From contig CM035808.1 in the NCBI GenBank assembly GCA_020466095.1, positions 40,477,499 to 40,541,498 on the forward strand: 64,000 bases of DNA, in the 5' to 3' direction. The DNA is from Chlorops oryzae. Taxonomy: Eukaryota > Arthropoda > Insecta > Diptera > Chloropidae. The notes beneath the pieces are model-generated. The model had not been told where the DNA came from. It saw nothing but the letters and a program-made list of their open reading frames with translations, and searched no databases. Shown in pieces: positions 11,606-22,437 of this stretch (position 1 is its first letter; each line of letters starts with the position of its first letter). Made by a program: the position numbers and the translations under genes.

Positions 11606-11844
11606 TAAAAATCGAGAAAATAAAAATTTTGAAAATAATAGGTATTTGGAATTTTAAATAGAGAAAAACAATATTTGATATTAAATGTGTGTACACGGGC
11701 CTTGTTAAAGCCGGAATTTTTTTTTTTTTTTAATTTTTCTCGTTTTGGGTTTATTTTGAAAAATTCGATGGCTGATAGACTCAGAAGCTACTGCCTCTTT
11801 TTTTTAAGATTGCGTCTTAATTCATTAATGCGCCATACTCAAAT

Positions 11845-11910
11845 AATAATAATAATACTAATAATTATAATAATAATAATAATAATAATAATATTAATAA
11901 CAATAAATTC
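11845..11910. repeat. (AAT)n microsatellite
   Basis: A run of AATAAT repeats, slightly interrupted. Confidence 0.8.
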
Positions 11911-12829
11911 GAAAGTGCTTCGGGCTCGTTTTTTTTAATTTTTTCTTATTTTGAGCCCATTTTGGCTACATTTAGGCTTGATTTGGGCGCGCATTAGGCT
12001 CAATTTGGGCCCATTTTGATTTTTTTGGGCTCAATTTGGGCGCGTTTTTGTTAGATTTGGGCTTGATTTGGGCGTTCATTGGGCTCGATTTTGGCGCGTT
12101 TTTGCTCACTACCCAGGCCCGGTTTGGGCTCGATTTTGGCGCGAGTCTGTTCATTATTTGGGCCCAGTTTGGGCGTGCTTTGGGCGTGCAAAATAAATAC
12201 AAATATTTTTACTCGGGTTAGTTTGAATTTCCTTAACATCGACTTTTAAGACGTACCTTTATTTTAATTTGGTGAAATCAATCATAATTTTTTACTATCT
12301 TTCGCATCGTTAATCAGTATTGGTTATGCCAAAAATCTACTCTTGCGAAGGATTAAAAAACTACAAAAATTAAAGAAAATTATGTTTAAAGTGGCTTATT
12401 AAACTCCAGCTAACGATTGTGCTAATTAACAGACAAACATCACATTTTAAGTCTTCATTTTTTTTTTTGACGACCAGACGAGATTTTTGATGAACGCATA
12501 TACATATGTACATACATATGTTTGTTATATATCATTCATCATTAATTCATTACCTTATCTCCTTTTCAGACAAATCTCTCCCGCTTGAAATCATGAAATC
12601 AAAGAAAAATCAAAAATAAGTATCAAAACATTCTCATTGCTCCCCTTCTTTTGCTACCAGGGATTAATTTTTTTTTTTTTTTTTTTGTGAAGTCGTTACT
12701 ATAGTTGTTGCTATTTTGCTGTTGCTGTTTTGATCTTTTCTGATAACAATAAGCATAAGAATAATAAAAATAAGTAATGGCGGCAACACAACGTCTAAAA
12801 TGGAGCAGCAATTAGATATGCATTTGGCC

Positions 12830-14930
12830 AGCCACTCAAGAGAAAATTTTCTTCAGACTTGCAAAATATTGCTCGCCGATAATTGTATAAGAGACAACAA
12901 TAAAAACAACAACAATAACAACGTCATCGGCTAAGGGAATAACAAAAACACCGCCGACGACGACGCCAACGAACGTCGACTCAACGTCAAGACAACGAAT
13001 ACGAAGACGAAGACGAAGACGACGCACGGTTGTCGGTTGTCGGGCTGTGCTTAAATTTTTGCTTTTCATTTCATAAAAAGATGTCGACGACAGTCGGTTC
13101 GGACTGTAAGCGTGAAAAATTCGCGGAAAATAGCTAATCTTATGCATACATGCACTACGGAAAAATCTCATTCTTTTTAATTAAATATTTATTTATTTTA
13201 AAAAGCAATTTTAACGCAATAAAATTTTAAAGTCAGTGGAAAAGTATCTCCATGCAAAATTTCAATTTTGAGAAGAGAAAAAATTTATAAAAAAAATATT
13301 TTAAAAATTATAAAAAAAATTATGAAAAAATTTAAACAAATTATTTAAAAAATTAAAAAAAATTATTTAAAAAATTAAAGTCAAATTACGAAAGAAAGGG
13401 TAAGACACGTCAAAATTATACAATCGTGAGAGAAGAGCCAAAAAAAATATTGCTTTTTTTTCACTAAATTTTGCGTAAGCTTGCGGTTTTCTCACAGAAA
13501 AAATATTTTTATTTCATTTGGATTTTATTTATTTCATTTTTTTGTTAATTTCAATTTATTGAGCGAGGATTTATTTTTTGTTTAAGCTCGACTCTACGAA
13601 CAATATAAGAATGAAAAATTCAATACGTAAGCAAAAAGTTTTTGTGTTTTATTATTGATTCAACCGGTTCGATTTTGAACAAAATAAATTTTATCAAAAG
13701 AGAAAAAGAAAAGGATTTTAAAATTAACCAAATAAACGGCTTTGTGCATAAAAGAAAGAAAAAACACAATTCGAAAATACCTGTTTGAAAGTGCGAACGT
13801 AAGAAGAAACAAAACAAAAACGTCTCTAATTCCGAGACTCGAAGACTTTTCGACGACTCAGTGAAAAAGTATAAATAAAAAATAAATAAATAATTACAAA
13901 ATAAATAAATAATTAAATAATTATAAATGAATAGCCGAAGGTCAGAGGAAGAAATTGATGAAAAATAAAATTTTAAAAAACTATAAATCGCAAAAAAAGC
14001 ACCAGAAAAACAGATTTATTGAATCGAAGTGCGTCTCCAAGCCAATCCACCCTGTTAGGTATACATCAAAACAACAACAAAAAAGCAAATTCCAACCAAA
14101 AGTTTCTTGGTGTGTCTCTTCAGAAAGAAAAAACCCCAAAAAAAACAAAAACAAACAGTATACATTGCAAGAATAATAATAAAAAAAATCATCTTGTAAA
14201 AAAAGAAGCTCATGTTCGAACGCTAATAAACGTGAAAAATAACACAAAAATAATAATAGAGACAACAACAAAAGAAAAATATTCTTCGAAAGCACAATTT
14301 ACCAACTGCGAAGTACTTATGAATGGAATGAGAGAAGCATGGACTACTTAACAGCCTCCCCCGATGCATACACGACAGACAGACGCACGCTCGATACCCA
14401 ACGCCCACTTTTGCTGAACGCATCCTTGAATCGAGAAGCATAACAACAGCAGTCGGTAAAAGAATTGTTATTAACCACCTGTAGGTAGAAGGAAAACATA
14501 AGAGAAAAAGACAAACAAAAATCAAACGGAACGAACGAAACGAAACGAAACGAGCAAGCAAAGCCGCAAACAGTGAAGCAAAAGGAAAGGAAAAGAAAGG
14601 AAAACGCAAATTAAAGCAAATACTCGCGAAAGTGGAAAGCTTTGTTGAGAAATCTTTGATAATTTTTGGAGCAGAAAAATTGTCATGACTGCTTAATGTA
14701 TGTACCTATGTATGCATTCGAGTTCTTGAAAAGAGATTTATTTTTTTTTACTTTTGTGATTTGAAAAAAAAAAACAAGCAAAAAGAAATTCAATTCAAAA
14801 GACGACAAAACGAAAGCAAACAAGAATCCGAAATTCAATGGAAAAAATTAATAAATGCCATCATAAAAATCAATAAATAAAATGTTCAACAAAAAAAAAA
14901 AAAAACAAAAAAACAGCAGATGAGGTTGGT
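12830..14930 (+). other. possible 5' non-coding exon region
   Basis: The sequence is A-rich with GAAAC/CAAAC strings, GACGACGACG runs and repeated CAACAACAAC, as in long fly 5'UTRs. A possible splice donor lies near 14925 (GATGAG followed by GTTGGT). It could belong to the gce transcript, whose first coding exon starts with a splice acceptor at 31774, but nothing in the sequence proves this. Confidence 0.2.
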
Positions 14931-14972
14931 ATTCTTATTTAATTAACTAACTGATCTAACCAGGGTTTGAGG

Positions 14973-15764
14973 TATTTTTTTTATGCACGACATATTCTGT
15001 GCAAAAGATATATTGCGTTTGTGCGGTTGTCTGTATCACCCAGAACCACTTGAAGTAGACCAAACAAAATGGGTCTAGATATGATCAGCGTCACCGGAAA
15101 ACTCCAGCTAGCCATTTCCACCACTCTGTCTATCTGTTTTTTCATCAGTCTGTCTGACCCTCTGTATGTCTATCTGTATGTCCGCATACAGTTTTCTTAA
15201 AAATGGAGTTGATGTTTCAAGACTAAATTCGATATGCGTATTGCTGGGGACATAAGTAAGATAAATGGGTTTGATCGGATGGTTCTAACATGTAACTATA
15301 GCGACAGGGTCTGCTATGTAAATCATAAAAGTTGCTCTAAATTCAGTTGTTGTTTTTTTTTTTAATTTGTTAATGAAATATGATATATGAACTGTTTTAA
15401 GGTACTGAATGATATCTCCAAAAATTGAAAAAATAGGCGTGGCAAAACGGGGTTTTTCGAAAGCTGTCTTGTACACTTGAAATTCAATTGGGAATTCGTC
15501 CAAAGTATGGACTTCTTTTACAGTCAAAGACATGTTCAACAAAAATTGACTTGATCGGTCCATTATTAAGGGTACATCCAGTACTCCAGTACAGGCGTAA
15601 CAAAAAGTCCTTTATGGTCTTGAAAATCCCCAGAAATCTTATCCATAAATTCGTGGTTATCGGGCCATCCATAAAAAAAAATTCAAACATGTATAGCTAA
15701 CCCTTTATCCGTGCCAGGGATTGTTTTTTTCGGGCTCACCTGACTATAACACCCTAACTTGCTT
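14973..15764 (-). mobile_element. DINE-1/HINE-like family A, degenerate copy
   Basis: It begins TTATGCACGACATATTCTGTG, has a GTCTGTCTGAC-type microsatellite at about 15125-15185, a GGTACATCCAGTACTCCAGT motif in place of the family's GGTACCTCCAGTACTAGG, and ends GGGCTCACCTGACTATAAC. It is diverged and non-coding. Confidence 0.6.
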
Positions 15765-17926
15765 TAAAACTTTTGTTCGGCTAATTTTTATTTCTCTGAA
15801 ATTTTTATTTTATAGCTCATTTGTTAACAAAAGAGCAATATGGTTCATTGATTTTGTATGACAAACAATTATTAAATGCCAATTTTTGGGGAATTTCAAC
15901 ACAAGAAAAATAAATATTTACCCTAACCTGTGAATTCAAAAATGCTACGTGACTAAAATCACATAGAAAGCATAATCCAATGCTCCTTGAAAGTAAAAGA
16001 GGAGATTTATTTTTTCCCCATTTTAGATATTTTGAGTTCATTGGTTTTGTATTACGGCAAAAGGTCAAATTGATAAAAGGACGAAGAACTTCAACGTTCA
16101 CGCTTAAAATTGAAAATTCTGAGACTTTTCATGTTTTCAAATGAAAGATTTCATTGTGAAAGCGAGTCGTTTTCTTTGAATAACAAATTTCTTAAATAGT
16201 AGTCTTGATTTATTTCAAGGATTTGATTTCAGGATTCAAATGTTTTCTTCACGTTTTTTTTTTTGCTTTGAGTTCATTGAATAAAAAATAAAAAATCTCT
16301 ATCCTTTGCGAAAGGCTTTGGGGTTAAACTCCACGCTCAGTGGTCGATATTTGTTATGTCGGTTGTTAGAATTTGTTCCATTCTAACCGTCTTTGTTTCC
16401 CCGTTCCGAGCCGATGGTCTAAGATGTTCCTCGTGCCCTTTATGTATAGCTAAGTTTATGATTTACCAAACACCAACCTGTTTAAGACAAACAAACAAAG
16501 CAGCCAATTGGGGATAAAAAAAAAAGTGGACAGCTTATTACGCTGAGAGCTCATTCAAGCTTATAAATACATTTATTCATGTCCTTTGTATTAAAATTTC
16601 GCTGTTCCGCCCACTTAAGAGCAGGCCAACAAAATTAACAAGGTCCAATTAATGGCTCAGTATTCGATGCTGTCGTGAGCACTAATCCAAGTTGTGGACC
16701 TTTGCGACGAAAACACTTGAAGAAATTTCACAAACAAACAAACAAATTAGAGAAAGAAAACAAACAAATAAAATCACAGGATATTGTTTCCATGGCTGAG
16801 CAAGAGAACTCTTGTAAGAGTCTCGATTTAAGAAAATCAATTTTCGAATTTTGAATCAATTCCCTACTTGGTCGGATGCATAGCTGAAATGATCACATTA
16901 AAATACATATCGCTCGTTTACTTCAAGGATGTCATAACTCGAAAAATACGATTTTTGAGCTAATGATGAGGAAATATTCGGTGTAAGAAATTCGTATCAA
17001 TACTTACTATACTCTTTATACTTTGTACTTTAAACGCGTCTTTCTGAAAATCTTTTTTTTTTTTTAGATATGACGTTCTTGAAGTAATTAAGCGATATGG
17101 AATGTTATTTTTTTATTTATTTGCTAGAAACTTACTAGCACCACACATGTTAAATTCGCCACTGTTCTAAAATTGACTTACATCCGCATAAAATGTCCCC
17201 CGCAGTCAGTTGATGCATCATCATTGTCATCACATAAAAATTCAGAGCCCAAACCCCTTAGGAAATCTACTAAAGGCATTTTTTTTTTAATATCATCTTG
17301 TTTCTGTGTAAACATGACTGTTGATATTCTATTTATACTTTAAAATCGAGTTTAATAAAATTATTCTTATTAACTTGAACTCGATGCGACCATTTATTCA
17401 TTTCGAAAGATTAATTTTTAATTAGAAATAATTGGAATATAATTATTTAACTCAGAGTTATTATACTTTATTGTTTATTTATTTTTAGTACAAGATATAC
17501 CTTATTTGCTGCATCCAATTAACATGTTCTTTAAGTATCAATTATCTTAATAATAATTTCTGGACTATATTAACAGAAAAATTAAAGCAAAATTTTATTG
17601 GCCCAATTAAAATTGAACCCATTCACTTTATTTGGGTCTTTCAAAAATTTCAAATGGGTCATGATGTGAACTTCGCTTACACAAAAAAAAAAAAAAAAAA
17701 AAAAAGGAAGCTCTAATTAACATATAAAAAATATTATTCATTGGTAGGATATTAGAAAAAACCCTATAAAAACGGTTAAAAAATACAGCTAAAGTGTCGA
17801 AATTAATTCGAAAAAAATATTCTCAAAATCTTCGACTGCTTTAAAGCATTAATCGAAGACCTTAAGGATATTTTGCAGGAGATTAAGCTCGCCTTTTTAT
17901 TAGGCATTACTTTAAAGAGAAATTAC
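15765..17926. other. AT-rich DNA, nothing recognised
   Basis: No coding-like frame, RNA gene or clear transposon end was found. Confidence 0.35.
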
Positions 17927-18064
17927 TAAGAATTTTGGCGCTAAAATTTTTTCAAAAAACTGATTACAACTACTCCTTTTTGGACCAGTTTGAAACTAGA
18001 CCCAAACGAGACTTGTTGTAATCAGTTTTTTGAAAAAATTTTAGCCCTAAAGTTCTTAGAATTT
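17927..18064. repeat. palindromic MITE-like hairpin
   Basis: The arms contain AAAATTTTTTCAAAAAACTG and ATTACAAC in one orientation and their inverse about 40 bp later. The outer flanks CTAAGAATTTTGG and CTAAAGTTCTTAGAAT also pair. It is about 138 bp and non-coding. Confidence 0.55.
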
Positions 18065-18859
18065 TTCTATTATTCTATATATAAATATTCTTCAAAACTA
18101 ACTTGGCTTGAAGTCTATTATTTGAAACCTTAAGCCTTCAGAAACTTTAAGCTAGGATGAAAATTCTGAGTCCTACGGTTATGTGTTTAAAAAAATTCAA
18201 TGAATTCTTAAAGACGCCTAATTTCGAAACAAAGTCAAACATGTGATACGTATAAAAGCCTTCGCTTTGTTTCACTGTTTCCTTTACGCAAAATAACAAA
18301 TAAACAATAAAATTTACCTATAAATAACATTTAAAAAACTCGATTGTCTTAACAGACGTAACACCGACAATCGACAAAAACAAAAAAAAATTAAAAAAAA
18401 TAGAAACCCCTTTCAAAAAATGCAATTGTTTTCCCTAAACATTTTAAACTTCATGCTTAAGCATGTCAAGCTTTCTTATCAGTCTGAAAGGAAAAATCTT
18501 AAAGATTATCTTTCCATCTCATTTAAAATTTCACGTCAACGATGAGGAAAAACAGAATGAACTCTCTTCTCTTAAACAATGGAACAAAACATTCGCGAAT
18601 TCAGCTGTGAAATTACATGCCAGCACAGCAGGTGATAAAAACGGAACAATTACTGATTCCAACTTTTATTGTCATTTCGTGGCTTTATTTGTTTTTTTTA
18701 TTTATTTTGTTTGCGTTTTTTTTGTTGCTTTTTTTATCTCTCATTGCATGAGAGTTGTCTCTGAATTCATTCAGCGGCAATTAGTGTTCAACTATAATTT
18801 TTTAAGAATTTAAATACTAAGTTAGAACAAAACAAAAATTACAAAGCGAACTTCCGAGA

Positions 18860-18900
<41 letters not shown>

Positions 18901-19835
18901 GGAGGGAGGTAGGATTTCGAAAGCAGTTTCTGCGACGATAAGCAATAGGGTAAATAAACGTGGCAAAAAGTCATTTTAATAAAATATTTATAGACCAGGT
19001 CAAGTCGTTTTGGCTTTGCGTTAGTGTTGGCACACCCTGCCGTATACGCTATGTGCAATTTATCTAATAAATGAATCGCACGTATACGTGGATGCGGCCG
19101 GCGATATGCAACAAAGTATTTCGGAAGGTGTTTACCATGTGAATGGTCTCTGTTCGGATGATTGCGCACTAAACGAATCGCAAAATGAACTCGAAAGACA
19201 CGCAAAATACGAACTTAAAATCAATTACTGCAGAAAGAGTGGCCATTTATATATTTATTTATTCTTTTTTTTTTTGTTAAAATTGTTGTTTTGATTCTTT
19301 GAAGTGAAATAATTTTGCACAAGCTCTGTGAGAAAACAGTTTTCCATACTCTCCTTATCGCGGAAAAAAATACAAAAGATCTTTATGAAAAGTCAACTCT
19401 TTAAATGCGTGAACAGAAAATATAAATGATCAGCTGACGTCAATAAACGATCTGGAGGTATCACTTGCCATGGAGATACCATAAAAAATCAGTATAATGA
19501 GTGGTATATAAAAAATAAATAGACTCATAAAACCATTTAGTACTTAAGAAGGCCTACAGAACTACTAACAAACATAAAAAGAACTTAATCTATTATCATA
19601 AGCAGACGCGAAAACATATTAAACTATTTCGTGTTCTTTTCTGATTCTTCGCATTTCGTAGGGTAGTTCAGGATCTGGGTGATTACCTAGAGCTGATATG
19701 ATCTGAGGGGACTTGTGGTCGACTAGGTGCAGTAGTAGGTCGTTGTAGTTATTGAGGTTACCATTAACATTTCAATTAAGGATCTTTAAGGGCCGAAAGC
19801 CTCTGAAACTAGCGTCTCTTATTTTAAAAGATTGC
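18065..19835. other. AT-rich DNA with a GA microsatellite
   Basis: A (GA)n run lies at about 18857-18898. Open frames here (116 codons at 18463, 127 codons on the - strand at 19205) show no recognisable domain and are not called genes. Confidence 0.35.
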
Positions 19836-20060
19836 GAATTAATCCTCTAGGCTCCAAGACCGCGCCTTACTTCTCTTCACAATTTCTCATATCCTTATAA
19901 ACATTTAAACTTTCTTTTTACTTCGTTTAATTCTTGAAACCCCAAAATTGCTCTTATGCAACGAAGCAAAAAAGAAAGTTTAACTGTTTTTGAGGAAGTG
20001 AGCAATTGTGAAGAGAAGTTAGGCCGTCTAGAGGCGGTGTTGGGTCCTAGAGGGTTAATT
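19836..20060. repeat. imperfect ~225-bp inverted repeat
   Basis: ATTAATCCTCTAGG..CC..GACCGCGCC..ACTTCTCTTCACAATT is mirrored by AATTGTGAAGAGAAGTTAGG and GGGTCCTAGAGGGTTAATTT. It is likely an old palindromic MITE. Confidence 0.5.
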
Positions 20061-21473
20061 TATTAAAGCTCAATACACAAATAATAATAAAAAAAGATAT
20101 TTAAGGCATTGACCACTGACTTTGAAAGTTTTTTCTTTAGTGAACAGATTAAGACTTTGAATTCCCAGCCGTAAATGTGTACAGGGGGTGCTCGAACACA
20201 AAGAATGATGTACACAGTACAGTGCTAATATACGAGACCGGTCCACTTTTCCTAATACATGGCCTGCGATGTGCCGTGGTGGGAATACCGAGTTTGCTGT
20301 GCACAATTAAAAACAGGGACCCCGATCACTTTTATTCCATACACAAGATATATACCAAGAGTAAGGAATAGTACACAGTTTGTGACACAATTTAAGAGCA
20401 ATTTGTTTTTTATGTTGGTCTATTGACTTCTTCATATGTATACTTCGTGCCTATACACCAAAACACCCGACTTTTTCCTTCAGATAAACTTTTAGCCATA
20501 GTTATTTTTAGTATTTTGACTAACATTGAGATGAAGTGTTTTAATAATCCTCCTTTGTCCACGCTCCACATTAGTAGCCTTGAAAATCAATCTCAAATAT
20601 CACGAAGTTCAATTTCAATATTCCAACGCGGATATCGATTTTTCGACGGAATTAATCTCACAATAACTTTTTAAGCTAGGACATTCAGATAGGAGTCTTT
20701 CTTTCCGTCTTTCTGTCTTTTTAAGCTTTCAATATAATTATTTGAACCACTTAATGATCCAACTGAAGTAGACAATTTTTAACGCAAATGCGCAAATATA
20801 CATAACAACAATAATTGAGACCTCCGACTTGTATTCTCAAGAATTCTTTAGCTCCAACGAACGACCGATGATGATAGTTCCATTGTGTATGCTTAGCGAC
20901 AGACCTAAAGATAGGTCAGCGATAAGAATAAACCTTTTGTCGCATCACTACTACCTACTCCTAAAAGCAAATGCATAAATAAATAGAATGAAAAATATCA
21001 CTGCCAGAAGAAAACAGGAATACAACTGAGAGTTATTTGTTTATAAATAGCCTAGAATGGAGCTTCTCAAATAGCCTCAAGTTCAGATTTGAATGAATTC
21101 TCAATATACCTACACATTATACATCGGATCAGAAAGCTTTCAAAGAATATTTATAGAAAATCTTAACACACACACAAAAGCAGGCGTATCAAATTACCAA
21201 AGCAACAACAAAAAAATGTGTTTTCAATTATCGTTCTTTTCATAATTGAACACTGCAGGAAATTTGCTGGGATTGCCATTTTAGGCCTCGTATAACAAAC
21301 AATTAAATCAAATTAAACCATATCGATTTCTAAGCAAAAACCAGAAAAAAACAATTAACTCAAAATACAATTGAAAAGCTGGCAAATATGACTTTCTGTA
21401 CATTGTCCGGTCATAAAAGAAAAATAATAAAATTAAATGAACTTTTCAAAAAAATAATAAAAAAGAAGAAAAA
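20061..21473. other. non-coding DNA, nothing recognised
   Basis: No coding-like frame or clear repeat boundary was found. Confidence 0.3.
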
Positions 21474-22437
21474 ACAAGTAGAGAAGTTTACATCGGCTAA
21501 GCCGATTGCACACATACATTTTCCTCAGCCGAAAATATGTTAAAACATTACCTTAACAAAAATTCCTGCCGTTTTCGTTGTTCAAGCTTGAATATCTAGC
21601 TACATCTTATCTGTGCTTCGATTTAGCTTCACAAACTCGAAATTATTATTAACTACAAAATTTTTGCGAATGGTGGGCATGGTCAAATTTTAACCGTAAG
21701 AGGACATTTTGTCTAGCTGCGAAATCCTCAATTCAAAATAGTGAAAATAAAATTTTTACGAATTTCGCGAATGGTGGTCATGGTCAAAATTTAACCTTAA
21801 GTGACGACTTTATTTGGCGGCAAAATACAAAATCAGAAGAAGCCATAAATAAAACCATAAATATAGCGATGTCGCATTTTTTTTTCAGTGAAAGTTTAAG
21901 TCTACATAGTAGCTATACACACACCAAATTTCAATAAGCTGCGATGTATAGTAAAAAAGTTATTCACGAAAAACGTTAAAAATCGTGATTTTTGAAACTT
22001 CTGAACCACGACCCAAGAAGGGACTACGAAAAAAATTTTTATGCAGTTTTTTGGACATTTACGTGGTTCAAGTCCATGCCAAATTTCAATATGATATCTT
22101 TTATGGCTTAGGGGCTCTCTCCAGATCTGTCAGAAATGAAAAACTTCATATAAATGAAATAAAACGCTTCAGAAATGAATCAGAAATTTTCTGAAGCGTT
22201 TTTTTATATGAAGTTTTTCATTTCTGCTTCATTTCTGACAGAACTGGAGAGAGCCCCTTAGGAGTAAATTACGAAAAACTAAAGTGTGACCGACAGATAG
22301 ACAGACATGGCTAGATCGACTCCTCTTGTCACCCTAATCAAGAATATATACATATGTCTATATCTGTCGCGACTCCTTTGGTATGTTACATACTCCGTGC
22401 CAAACTTAATATACCCTTTCCTTTAGAAAAGGTATAA
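21474..22437 (+). mobile_element. DINE-1/HINE-like family B element
   Basis: It starts AACAAGTAGAGAAG with the palindrome CGGCTAAGCCG, contains a GACAGATAGACAGACATGG microsatellite at about 22290, and ends with the stem-loop CTTTCCTTTAGAAAAGG and GTATAAAAAG. This parallels family A (AACAAGTAAGG to GGGTATAAAAAG). A palindrome near each end plus a GTCY/GACR microsatellite is the layout of DINE-1/Helentron-associated elements. A small MITE is nested at 22111-22257. Confidence 0.6.
22111..22257. mobile_element. PIF/Harbinger-like palindromic MITE (TTA target site)
   Basis: TTA at 22108-22110 and 22258-22260 flank ends GGGGCTCTCTCCAG. The whole 147 bp folds nearly end to end (AACTTCATATAAA..CGCTTCAGAAA pairs with its inverse). 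TTA duplications and GGG ends fit PIF/Harbinger. Confidence 0.7.

Larger units (their letters stand above)
11317..12219. mobile_element. TIR element with GGGC-rich subterminal repeats and tRNA-like core
   Basis: The ends are CCCGAGTAAAAATAT (11317-11331) and its inverse (about 12205-12219). Next to the left end are tandem GCGCCCAAAT-type units (11335-11460). Next to the right end the same units appear inverted (GGGCTCGATTTTGGCGCG, 11950-12190). The centre holds a tRNA-like sequence and an AAT microsatellite. No transposase is seen. Confidence 0.65.

Noticed and set aside
12836..14609. Open frames of 100-128 codons in A-rich sequence
   Set aside because: Composition (Phe/Leu or Lys/Asn runs) reflects poly-A/T; nothing recognisable; more like UTR.
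18463..19294. Open frames of 68-127 codons on both strands
   Set aside because: No domain, poly-T-driven hydrophobic stretches and GA microsatellite; no splice or promoter support.
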